This document shows, piece after piece, positions 16,984-27,432 of a stretch of DNA of 27,630 bases (positions are counted from its first letter, which is position 1; each line of letters begins with the position of its first letter). Position numbers and translations under genes: made by a program. Below the pieces are notes generated by a model, which searched no databases, was not told the DNA's origin, and saw only the letters and a list, made by a program, of their open reading frames with translations. The DNA is from Ochromonas danica (lineage: Eukaryota; Sar; Chrysophyceae; Chromulinales; Chromulinaceae). The DNA is taken from assembly GCA_015146655.1 (NCBI GenBank), contig VKHL01000115.1, forward strand, positions 1 to 27,630, read 5' to 3'.

Positions 16984-19900
16984 CTAAGCATGCAACAAAG
17001 CGATGACCCGTTGCTTCAAATCAGCGTCGTTGATTGATTGGAGATAACCTTCCAGGGTCTGTCTGTAGACGGGATTGGAAGCCTTGGTGTAGATCTCCTT
17101 CAGCCCTGAGGAGACGATCGCCTTGGTCTCGTCAATGGCGTTCGATGAGTTAGAGATGGCTTGCACCAAGACCGCGTAGATGGCCAGCAAGATCATCGCC
17201 TCCTGTCCAGAGAGCAGCGGCTGCAGCGCGGCCATGTTAACGCCTCCATTGAGAGTCAAGAAGGTGTTGCTAGCCTGGAGATTGATCTTCTCGAGACAAA
17301 CAGCGTGGCCAGAGGTCACCAAGCCCACGATAGTGCGGTAGACGTTAGGTCCCTCAGAGGCATCTCCGCGCAGAGGAAGGGAATTGAGCAGCACAGGCAA
17401 GATGCTGGCGTAGGGCAAGCTGGGGTTGATTAACATCATCTTGCAGACTGCGCTGATGGCGTTGTCCACATCGGCTCCCAAGCTATCAACGGTAGCCAAG
17501 TTGTCGTGTTGCAAGCCAGCGCCTGCTGCATCAGCTCCGCCAGCAGAGCGCAGGCAAAGGGGATGCAGCCACTGCAGGAAGGCCAGATGATGGTCTGCTA
17601 GCTTAGCACCGCAGACTTCAATGACGACATGGAGACAGAAGGCAGTGTTGCGACGCACACTTTCCAAAGGATCGGCAAGGTTGGCTTGGATGATTGGCAA
17701 GGCAGTGCTGAGGTATTGCAAGGTGTTGTCTCCCAACTCTCTGAAGACCTCCGCGAGGCAGCCGATGGCCATGGAGCGATCACTGGGAGGGCGATTCTCC
17801 TTCGCGAAAGGCAAGATGTAGTTGTAATACTCCTGGAAGATCGGATGGAAGACCTGGGCAGGGAGGGACTGAGCCAACTTGGACAAGAGGTCGCTGACAG
17901 AGTCGATCAAGACATGGTCGTGATCTTCTTCTCCCTCCTCGCCTGCTTGCTCTTCACTGTGAACAACCTTCTGACAGATCGCTTGCTGGGTGAGCAGCTG
18001 CTTCAAAGCCTGCAGCAAGAAGGCCAGGACAGTGTTGGCAGTTGGCACTTCCTCTCCAGTCTGTTCGTTGAGGATCTCGATGGTGACGGTCTGCTGGCAG
18101 GCAGTAGCGCCGAGGTGGTCGAGGATGCCAGAAAGACTCTCGCAGGCCTGGGCGACAACAATCTTGCTGTCGTCTTCAAGGAGGATGGAGAGGGTGGTGG
18201 AGAGGATTTGGTTGACCATCAGAGCCGTCTCAGTGTCCAACTCGCGGACTGTGTTCTTCTTATCTGTAGCGAACAGAGCGGTCAGTTGCTTGGCCTGCAA
18301 GATGGCCTGAACGTAATACTGCAGAATGCTCACACCTTCTGCACGGATAGCTTCGTGCACGGAAGTGAGGATGTGCACCTCCTTGTTGACCAAGACGGAG
18401 AGGGTCTGTGTCAAGTAAGGGTAGAAGAGTGCACCAGTATGTTCGGCAAGAGCACCCAGAGCAGTCAAGGCTGCTTTCTTCGTGTTGATAAAGCCCTCTT
18501 CGACTTGCAAGCGAATATCTCCCTCGTCGCTTTCATCATCTTCCTCCTCGCCTTGATGGCCGGCAGCTTCTTCCTCACCATCGTCGTCTTCATCAACAAT
18601 CTGAATCAACTCAGATTCCTCGATGGTTTGGATGACAAAAGGAACGGTGTCTGCCATCAAATCTCCACTCTGGCCGGCAGGGAGTACAAAGGCGTCTTTC
18701 ATGCACTTGGAGGCGTTGGCAACATAGACGAAGGCATGTTCCACCAGGCTGGTGTCGTTCAGCTGACTTCCTTGCACAGCGGAGAGCATTCCAGCATGGA
18801 AATATGGCGCGAAATGATCGCGTCCCACACCCACAGCAATATGGCCCCAGCATTCAATGGCGCGACCACGCAGTGCGAAATGCTTTGGCTCGGTGAGGAA
18901 GAGCATTGGCTGCAAGATAGTGCAGACCGTGTGAGTGAATGGAATGAAGTCAGCTTCGGCAGCGACGGCGGTGGCAGCCAAGGCGGACAGAGCCATCTCT
19001 TTGACTTGCTGCTTGTCTGACTGCAGGCGTTGCAGCAGTTTGCCCACGAGAGGCTCCAGGAAAGGTCTCAAAGAGGCAGCTTGGAGGGCCTCACAGAAGT
19101 ACTCCAAGACATAGCAAGAAGTGCACTGCACAGTGATGAGAGGATCGTCCAAGGCATCGAACATGGCAGGAAGGACAAGGTGGTTGTAGTGGAGAATGTC
19201 AGGCTGGCAATGCTCAGAGAACTGTCCCAAAGCGAAGCAAGCACACTCTCTCACAATGCCTTCGGTATCACGCACAGCATGGATGAGATGAGGCAAGATA
19301 GCAGCCAAGGAAGTGCGGATAGTATCAGAACATCCCTCTGCAATGACACCCAGCACAGCACAGCCAGCTTTGCGCATGTGAGGCTCCGGCGAAGTCAAGC
19401 CCTGAGAGCACAACCCCAAGGCGGTCTCCACGAAGTACTTGGAAGGAATATAGATAGCCATGGTATCAATAATCGATTGAGCAAGACGCTGCACGCCCAA
19501 AGCGCTGTCCAGACTGGCCTCATCGTCTTCGTCGTCCTCATCATCGCCGTCAGTATTATTGTGAGGCATGGGCAAAGCAAAGAGAGAGCCAGCACCAGAA
19601 GAATGGTCTTGTGCGATGATTTCCATCAAGACAAGGAGGGTAGAAGACACTAAGCCCTTCTTGGCAAAGAGCTTAGGACGATATTGCATAATATCCATCA
19701 GAGTCTGTCCAGCGGATTGCTTGATAGAAGACTCGATCTCTTTATGACGAACCAAAGAGACAACAAAGTTCGTAATGGGCTCAATGAAATCATTCAAGAG
19801 AGGCTGCTCCAAGCTGACACACTCTTGCAAGACATCCAAACCTTCCACGACCAAGTCTTCATCGCCAGACTTCAAGCGGTTCTCTAACACCTGGAGCATG

Positions 19901-20697
19901 TGAGGGATGACAGGAGTAAACGCCATGACCTCAGGGCAGTCACCAAGGGTATCGATATAAGCATTCAATGCGCTAATGGCAGCAGAAGAGACGCGGTTGT
20001 CAGCATCCTGGCAACCTGCCACGAACATTTGGGCGATGGTGGCCACATGGCCTTTCAGCTGCTCGGAGACATGCTCAGCCAACTATTTCACAAACAGGTA
20101 GGAAGGGAAAGAGGTGAGAAGGTGTGCAATACACGCATATAGTCATGTCATGCACACACCTCAGCAAGGAGCTTGAAGCTCAAGGCGCGATGCTTCTCGT
20201 TGGGGTCGGAGGTTAAGGTCATTAGCATCGCGAAGAGCTCTTCCCAGCTGCCACCCTTCTCAAAGATAGCCTTGGCAACCACCGCGATAATACCAGCAAT
20301 GGCTAATCATTCATCCATGTAGATGCAATGAGATCAGCGGGGGTGGGGGTGGGGAGTGGTTGGGAGAGGAAAGGGTCTCACCTGTCGCGACGGCAGCCTC
20401 TGGCTCCTGAACCAAAAGAGTCAACAACTCTCCTTTCAACTCTTGTTGCTGTTGAAGAGCATACTTGCTATAGAAAGTGCCCAACTTCTTCTTGAGCAGC
20501 AGGGCGGCATGATGGCGGATGGCCACATCTGAGTTCTGCTGCTGATTACGCAATACGAGGATCAGATAGGAGGCATTAGCAGGTACTTTCAAAAACGCCT
20601 TCAGGAGCTTCTCTCCTTTCTTGATAGTCTTGCTGTCATTGGCGATGAGCATAGACAACGCCGTGAGGAGGTCATTCATATTTTGAATGGCATGCAT
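16984..20697 (-). CDS. IPO4: Importin beta family karyopherin, importin-4/Kap123 type, three exons
   Basis: Exons are 20382-20697, 20160-20302 and 16984-20082, making 1185 residues, close to the usual 1080-1115 of this family. Introns are 79 and 77 nt (GTGAGA...TTAG and GTGTGT...ATAG) and the joins restore continuous HEAT helices (VATAIAGIIAVVAKAIF; LLAELAEHVSEQL). The N-terminus contains an importin-N-like segment. Typical importin-4/Kap123 text includes MRKAGCAVLGVIAEGC and FALGQFSEHCQPDI, with ECWGHIAVGVG further on. Two acidic loops (DGDDEDDEDDE and a longer one with GEEEDDESDEGD) match those that contact Ran or cargo in such receptors. The role is Ran-dependent import of proteins such as ribosomal proteins and histones. 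Importin-5 is the nearest alternative. The start was set at the first Met before the helical domain; upstream sequence is open but not conserved-looking. Confidence 0.93.
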
Positions 20698-21117
20698 CTT
20701 CGCTGAAGTATTTTGAATCGTCTCGATAGAAAGGAAGATGACTGGACAAAGCAAGAGCAAGAAAGACAGAAGAGCCAGGTGACCACTAAAATCAAGCTGT
20801 GATCTAACTGAGGCAGACGAGCTGAGGTCCCAGAGCACGAGGACGCCAAGCAAAGCGATTGATGGATTGCCAACAAGGCCAAGGCGGAGAGAGAGAGGCT
20901 GGGATGGCTGGCGGCCATTCGTCCACTCACAGTCGACTTTTAAACCCAGATAGTCGACTTCTCTCTGAGATAAGTGGCGATTCTGTCTGCGTGTTGAAAA
21001 ACAGATGGTGCGGTGGTTTTTGTGTCGGACATTCGACGCGTCACACGCACATATGACATTCCTAACTGTAAAACCAGTAAGAGGCATTAGCGTTACTCTG
21101 ATTCGCTATCTAATCAC
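20698..21117 (-). promoter_or_regulatory. Promoter region of importin gene
   Basis: This lies between the end of the RCC1-repeat gene and the importin start. The frame upstream of the proposed ATG stays open for about 130 codons but is hydrophobic and unlike importins, so I treat it as 5' UTR or promoter. GTCGACTTTTAAACCC at about 20933-20948 contains a TTTAAA element, and a second GTCGACTT follows about 20 bases later. Confidence 0.4.
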
Positions 21118-22892
21118 TTATTCACTTGGTGCCTTGACAATAGCCATCGCATGATTGCCATAGCCACCAAAAACATCCAAAACTTCCGTCCTATCTTCTC
21201 CAGCATTGTCGTGGTTAGTGAAGGTGATGCGCTTTGGTTCAATCTGTCTGGAAGATGGTTTGGGATGGCCCAAGATCTTGCTGGCAGCATCTCCTAAGGC
21301 GAACAGTTGATGACTGGAGGTGAGGCAGAGAATTGCAGACTTGTTGTCACCCCCCACCACTGCCTTGAGCACCTATGATACCAACAGTCATCACAGATGA
21401 CTATAGCCAGACAAGGCAACAAAAGAAAACAAAGCTCACCTTCTGTCCGTTGAACTCGGATGATGGAACACGCTTAGGCGTATGAGCGAGTCGAGCGCCC
21501 CACATATAGAGATCGCCAGTCTGGCAAACTGCAGTGGAACGAGCATTTCCCGCATGGACCTCGATGAATACGACAGGTGGTCCACTCTGTCCCTTGTTAT
21601 CCTTCCTGGAGTCGACATTGTAATCAGCATCTCCTTCCCCTTGGAAAACATTCACTTTTCTGGGGTATCCTTCCAGTGAATAGATATCCATGTACGTATC
21701 AGACAGGCCCAGCTGACCAGATTGGTTTCTGCCCCAAGCATAAATCGCCCCATTGCGTGTAAGAGCTAAAGTGTGGTCATGGCCCGCAGAGACTTGCACG
21801 ATATCTTCCTCCTCGAGTGCCTCCACAGGAGTGGGTACCAAGGCATCACTCGAACCGCCATGACCCAAGCGACCATATTCCCCTGCCCCGCAAGTCAAGA
21901 CCTCGCCATCGTCGGTTAAGAAGACAGTATGGCGATCACCACAGCTCACTTGAACGATCTTTGCACCATAGTTATCCAAGAAGTCAATCAATCGGGGCTC
22001 AATGACTGCTTCGCGATCTCCATGACCCAACTGACCTCCTCCGTAGTACCAACTGCCATTAGATCCCCAACTGTAGGCTTTGCCTTTATCATCCACAACA
22101 ACGGCATGGTGTGTTCCGAGGGAAGCAGAGACAATCTTCTTACCCGGCAAGATGGGCACGAACTCTCTGGAGGCAGGATCCTTCATTGTTGGGAAAACAA
22201 ATTTCAACAAATCGTCACTTTTCCCACAGGCATAAAGCTGGCCATCCTTGGTCAAAGCAAGAGACATTTCCGCATTGGTATCGAAGGAGAGAAAGTGCTT
22301 GGACTTGAGGATGCGACGAGGACGATCTTGAACATATTCCTTGCCAATAAGATCAATCCCCTCGGCCTGACGATAGCAGACAATCAGTGAGGGGCAGGGT
22401 ATTGGCTTGACGAAAGAACAACGAGGTAGAGTCGGGAGAAAGACTAACCTGGAAGGTGGCATGGCCAAGCTGGCCGGAGATACCATCTCCCCAGGAATAA
22501 GCCACTAGGAGGAATGACAAGACACACAATCACAACAGCAATGACAACAACAATGACACACACTAATGAGACACAGCTACTGTCGTTCTAGTGGGGTAAT
22601 GGATACAAACAGCAGGCATGTGCGTGTGAGAGAGAGACAAATTAAATCAATTTATCTCTATTTCTAGACTATTTCCCATTCTCTTCCCCTGGAGAGATTG
22701 ATTGGGAGGACAGCAGGGTCAACCAAAGGATAGAGAGACAGTGCTGCACCTACCTGTAGGGTGGCGCTTGACATCTTCGCTTAACTGAGCTCGGATGGTG
22801 CCCATCATGCGTAGGCGAGCAAAGTAGCAGGCATTCCCCGCCGCTTTCACTGCTCTAGAACATTGAAGAATTGACCGAGTCGAGGACAGCAT
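21118..22892 (-). CDS. RCC1-repeat protein, likely mitochondrial (RCC1L-like), four exons
   Basis: Exons are 22754-22892, 22449-22504, 21440-22366 and 21118-21372, giving 458 residues. Introns are 249, 82 and 67 nt, all GT-AG, and the 56-nt second exon restores the first RCC1 repeat (YSWGDGISGQLGH). Further repeats read YSWGSNGSWYYGGGQLGHGD, LTCGAGEYGRLGHGG and YAWGRNQSGQLGLSD, with repeat ends such as VSCGDRHTVFLTDDG and VSAGHDHTLALTRNG. The fold is a seven-bladed propeller. The N-terminus (MLSSTRSILQCSRAVKAAG...ARLRMMG) is rich in Arg, Ser and Ala and has no acidic residue for about 35 positions, as in mitochondrial presequences. This recalls RCC1L/WBSCR16, a mitochondrial RCC1-like protein. 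Ran exchange activity is not implied. Nuclear RCC1 is less likely given the presequence. Confidence 0.88.
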
Positions 22893-23345
22893 TTACTTGT
22901 CTTCACTATGGTGATCTGGCTCGTCTGACTAACTAATTGATAGAGTAGCTGACTCAGTGTGGGACTGCGACAGACGTGATTGTTGTTCGTTCCTCTTCTT
23001 CTCGATGTTGCAGCACGACCAGCCAGCCAGCCAGCCACTGCCACCCGCCAGGCCAGATCTCCAGGCCAGATCTCCAGACGTTTTTCTCCCTCTTTCCCAA
23101 ATTGTGACTTTAAAGGGCAAAAGAACGATTTTGACGATATTTAATGTAGAGTTACAAAGATGATAATCTAGTGATAGCAATAGAAATTGTAAGGATTACA
23201 ATTGACGGTGATTTGATAGTCTAGTGGTCACAATAGACCTTTTCTTCTTCTCTTTTTATCCACCTCTCTTCGTTGAGTAGTAGATACTGTACCTGCTGTA
23301 ACTACTCGAGGTAGCAGCAGGGGTGGCGTTAACTTAATAAGAATA
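22893..23345. promoter_or_regulatory. Intergenic region before RCC1-repeat gene
   Basis: Both neighbours are on the minus strand, so this holds the RCC1-repeat gene promoter and the 3' end of the PDZ-PX-VPS9 gene. CCCTTTAAAGTCAC (minus strand) is at about 23106-23118. A 13-bp tandem duplication GGCCAGATCTCCA occurs at 23051-23076 and a CCAG repeat near 23018-23036. A short additional 3' exon of the PDZ-PX-VPS9 gene could lie near 23240-23310. Confidence 0.4.
23051..23076. repeat. 13-bp tandem duplication
   Basis: GGCCAGATCTCCA occurs twice head to tail. It contains a BglII-type AGATCT palindrome in each copy. Confidence 0.85.
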
Positions 23346-26300
23346 TCACCTGTTAGCATTCCACCACCTCCTGGTCTGTTGTGGTGGCGGAGGCGGAGGT
23401 TGTGTTTGTCGCGGTTGTTGTTGCTGTGATGGCAATTGCTGCTGTCCATCTTCGAAGAAGACACTCGCACCACGGTTATTCATGAGTGGTACAGTGCCAT
23501 TGGGGTTACCACTGCCATTACTGCCTCCTTCACCACCAACTACCACCATCCCGCCAGGCCCCACCTCACATCCGTCCAGCTGCTTCTGGGCGAGGTCTTC
23601 AATGTGCTGAAGAGCCGCCTCGAGAGTGGCGAGATAGTAGCCGCACTCGCCGTAGCTGTCCTCGCTGGCAATGAGGTGCTGCATCAGCTCGAGGCAGAGC
23701 GGCAGGTGTGGTAGTCCCGAGTGCACAAGGCAGTAGGCCATGAGGGGCAGGAAGTCATCTGCGCTCATCACCTGCACCTCTTCCTCCTCCTGGGCAAGGC
23801 GTCGTCGGCCGCCGGGCAGTCGCAGCTGCTGCTCGTGGCGCTGGAAGACATCCATGAAGAGCGAGCCATCCACCGCAGGCCCTCCCTCACCCTCTACCCT
23901 CTCCTCGGTCTCTACGCTGTCTTCTGAGCCAGCAGGGACAGGAGAGATCGAAGCAGGAGAAGCAACAGTGTCTTTCACCGCGTCCTCTTTGTTGTGCTCC
24001 AGTCGGTCGGGAGGGACCAGAGCTGTTGTGTTGTTACCACTACACGAGGTAGTAGACTCTCCTACTGCTGCCCCTGCAACGGGTACATTCAGCTGCTGTT
24101 GCTGCTGTTGCTGGGTCAAGGAGGTGAAGAGAGGACTGGCTACAGCATGGAAAGAGACGCGCTCACTCTCCAATTCTTCTACCGCCACACCAAGTCGAGG
24201 GGCAGCGAAGAGCAGGTCTTGGGAAACAGTGGCCATGGCGGCGGTGGTGGTGGAGGAGGAGGAGGCCGGGATAGTGGTGTGCGAGCGACGACGTCGAGAG
24301 GTCTTATCTCGCGCAGGCTGTGGGAGATCGGTAGCACAGAAATCCTCTAGCCCTTCCTCCTCCTCCTCCTGCTGTTGAAGCGGATGATGATTACCCTCTC
24401 CCGTCAGCTCACCTAACCCTCCCACTGCTGCAATCATCTTGCCAGGAGAAGGAGAGGGTGTGTTGGTGGTAGTCGAGGCGTTGGATCCAAAGCCCCAGCC
24501 TGAGAAGGTAAGCGATCTACCCAAAGCCTCGCTGAAGGATTCTCGGCGGGTAGCAGGAGGAGCAGTGGAGGGAGGAGGAGGGGGCGGAGTGCCATAGAGA
24601 CTCTCTCTGGTGTTGCTCTGAGTGGGGCGGAGAAAGAGGGAGTTGTAGAGGGAGGAGGCAATGCCTTGGGGTAGCCGCCCCTCCTCCTGCTCCTTCTTAT
24701 TCTCGTCCTCCTCGCTGTCGTCATCGCTCTCACTGCCAGTCTCACTACTACTACTGCTGAAGTCATGGCGAGCATAGGATGCTAGTCCCTCTTCTATCTC
24801 TGCGCTGGCACTACCCAGCTCCTTCCACTGTTCTACCACTCCTGCTGCTCCTCCTCCTCCTCCTCCTGCAGAGCCTGTGAGAGAGTTTTCCACCTTCATC
24901 ATAAGTTGTTGATGATATTGCTGACATTCACGATGAAGTGCAGCGATGCAGTTCGCAGCTTCAACGAGTAATTGGCCTTGGTCAGCCGGTAGGTAGCCAA
25001 GCAGAGCCCTGCGCAAGGCAATAATAGTCCTAGGCCAGAGCTTAGCCTTCTGGGCGGCGTAAGTTAGCCCAAAGACTGTCGCTTTGGCTTGGCGGAGAAG
25101 GCGTACGGCCTGATTGAAGGCCTGCAAACGAGATGCCATGGCTCGACCGAGCAGGGAGAGAAGAGTTCGTCGCAGAGGAAGGAGCAAGGCTGCTTCAACT
25201 TGTCGTCGCAGACAGAAAGTGATGAGTCGTCGCTGGCGATCGGGGGACCAGTCGGGACGGCGGCGTTGGAGAAGGTGAAGCATGGAGGGACCACGCTGAG
25301 TCGCAACGAAGTGCTCTACCTCCGCCAAGGCATCGCGCAGGAAGGTCAACACTTCGCGGTAATAGAAGGGATCACCGCCTCCATTACCCCCGCTACCACT
25401 ATCTGCCTCAGCACTATTGACTCCACTAGTCGGAACAGGGGAGGACATGGTAGAACCTTCATGAGCAGGGGAATTGGCTACTGGGGAAGGAGAAGCAGGA
25501 GGTGGAGGACACATGCTGGACAGATCGACAGATTCGACGAATTTGAGGCATTGGATAGCTGCCGGAGAGACGAGGTAGTCATTGAGGTAGAGGTAGGCCA
25601 TTGTCTCCAAGGCACGCTGATCATCTACCAGGGGAGGATGCAAGCAGTCGATGTGACGTGGTACTTCAAGGAAGACCTGGATCGCTGCTAATCCCTCGCC
25701 TGCGGACTTGTCCACACAGGCATAGGTCGTTAACTTATAAAGAAGCTTGCGCAAGAAACTCTCCAAGCCAGACAATCGCGTTTCAACAAGTCGTCGCTGC
25801 CCTTGTTGGGAGAAAGGAGTAAAAACTCGTTTCTTCGGAAAGTCGATTTCTGGGAGATAGAGGGTAGCAAGACGACCGCAACGAAATTGTAAAGTCTCGT
25901 AAAGAGAATAGAAATCAGAATAGCGCCTCGATACCATCCACTGCAAGCCTGACTCCACATCCTCTACTCTGTACTCATACACAGCAATCATTCATCAGCA
26001 GTGTAGACTACACTCACTCTAACTTACTGTTAGCACATACCTGAGGATATAGTGGATTACAGGAGCTGATTGAGGAGGGGTAGAAGAAGCCTTCGTATGA
26101 AGGATGCGCACATGCAAAGCAGGGCGTAGACCCTTGGCTTGCATGATATTCCTCTCCAAGTCCATGGCTTCCAGCTGCCTTGAGGCGCGGAAGTAATGCA
26201 ACGACAAGGCTTGAGATGCTACTTCAAGCACATCGAGGCTACGGCAGCGAATGCGCAGGTCATCGACCATATGGGAGAGAAGAATCTCGAGGAAGTTACA

Positions 26301-27282
26301 GCGTTCATTCTCATTGAAGACCTAATATCACCATTAAATACAGACCGTGTTAGAAGACGATAGGCAAGGAAACACACACACGCACACACGCGCACACGCG
26401 CACACACACGGAGCAATCGCACTAGAGGCAGTTAGCCGTAAGTCAACCCTAACCCCCAAACAAGAGCCCTACAAACCCTACAGATCTTAGGTGACCACCT
26501 AAAGTGCGATTCAACCCACACAAGCACAAGCAATTCAGAAGAGTTGATCACCTGCTGTTTTGTGAGAGCGTAGGCCTGTGGCAGCATGTCATCTGCTTGA
26601 GGGAAACGATATCCCGGGACCGGATCCGAGCAGAGCGCAGAGCATCTCCACCCCTGGATATGAAGATACTGGGCATGCTTTCTCTCGACCTCTTCGGTCA
26701 GAAGAGTCTTCATCGAAGCACTGCCCTGCCTCGTAGGCAAGAAGTTCATGCCGAAAAGCACGTCACCCAAGCGGATACCTACAGAAGCATAATCCAGGCG
26801 GTGTTATGGAGAGGGAGTGCAGTGCGGGAGAGAGAAGGCTGGCAACCTGCAGCTTCTGCGGGCCCGGGCACTCCATCGGCACGACGCAGCAAGGAGACAA
26901 TGAGTATGCCGTCTACAAGGTCCTTCATCCCCATCGACAGTCCGCCTTGGCTGTGCGAGAGGTCGACGGTGACGGAGTAGACGCTGCCCTTGGCCTTCTT
27001 CTTGGCCGTGTCGTAGATCGCATGGACGATGCGCATCTCGTCCTCAACCTTCAGGCTATAGGAGGTAGTGACATGGCGAGGGGGTGCGACAGGCTCTTCT
27101 TTACTTCGCAGAGGATCTTGTTCCTTCAGCACTCGCACAGACTTCGGCCGTGTGGGTGAGAGAGAGGGACGAGGGAGATCCTCGGAAGGCAACTGCAGAG
27201 AGAGGAAGGCAGATGAAGGACTGGAAGGATAGCCATTCTCTCGAGGAGGACGATGCGAGGAGGAAGAAGGAGAAGAAGGCAT
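23346..27282 (-). CDS. PDZ-PX-VPS9 protein, putative Rab5-family guanine nucleotide exchange factor, four exons
   Basis: Exons are 26847-27282, 26552-26778, 26041-26321 and 23346-25968, giving 1188 residues. A PDZ-like domain (about 98-190) has GGLSMGMKDL and GPAEAAGIRLGDVLFGMN, the latter joined across intron 1. A PX domain (about 292-425) has WMVSRRYSDF (325-334), FPKKR (358-362) and RLSGLESFLRKLL, the phosphoinositide-contact pattern. A helical segment (about 516-670) is followed by about 370 low-complexity residues. Residues about 1048-1107 (SADDFLPLMAYC...ECGYYLATLEAAL) match the end of the VPS9 domain and keep the Asp and Tyr that are catalytic in Rabex-5. The likely role is endosome recruitment via PI3P and activation of Rab5-type GTPases. 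The start at Met 27282 is the first in-frame ATG. The stop overlaps a good donor (AACAG/GTGATA), so a few extra C-terminal residues from a fifth exon are possible. Confidence 0.87.
26371..26409. repeat. (CA/CG)n alternating purine-pyrimidine tract
   Basis: The sequence ACACACACACGCACACACGCGCACACGCG lies inside the 230-nt second intron of the PDZ-PX-VPS9 gene. Such tracts can adopt Z-DNA. Confidence 0.85.
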
Positions 27283-27432
27283 GGAAGAGGGAATTGCTTT
27301 CTCTTCCTCTGGCCAGATCTGGCCCACCCCACCACTAGAAAAGCGATTTAAACCTCCACTTTTCGCAGTTCAAAGGCAGTGTTTGCGCGTGATAGTAATA
27401 ATAATCTGCTGATTTTGACTTCTTCCAGTCTT
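27283..27432. promoter_or_regulatory. Short divergent promoter
   Basis: About 150 bases separate the start of the PDZ-PX-VPS9 gene and the plus-strand frame at 27433. TTTAAA at 27347-27352 lies 65 bases upstream of the minus-strand ATG. A TTTTCTAG just downstream of it could be a splice acceptor if the first exon began further out, but an in-frame TGA lies upstream. Confidence 0.4.

Noticed and set aside
17629-19020. Long plus-strand open frame of 463 codons opposite the importin gene
   Set aside because: It is an antisense shadow of a well-supported importin reading frame, has no domain of its own, and arises from the Leu/Glu/Ala-rich codon pattern of the opposite strand.
20698-21087. N-terminal extension of the importin frame up to 21087
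   Set aside because: The upstream 130 codons are hydrophobic and Leu/Ser-rich, unlike the N-terminus of importins, and include a likely promoter element. The Met at 20697 starts the conserved-looking helices.
26019-26040. Start of the PX protein at the Met near 25991
   Set aside because: This Met lies inside an intron. Splicing from CTCAG/GTATGT at 26041 to TACAG at 25969 restores a full PX domain joined to the PDZ-coding exons.
27283-27327. Extension of the PDZ-PX-VPS9 first exon to 27327
   Set aside because: It would need a GTG start. No ATG occurs between the in-frame upstream TGA and Met 27282, and a TTTAAA element lies just upstream.
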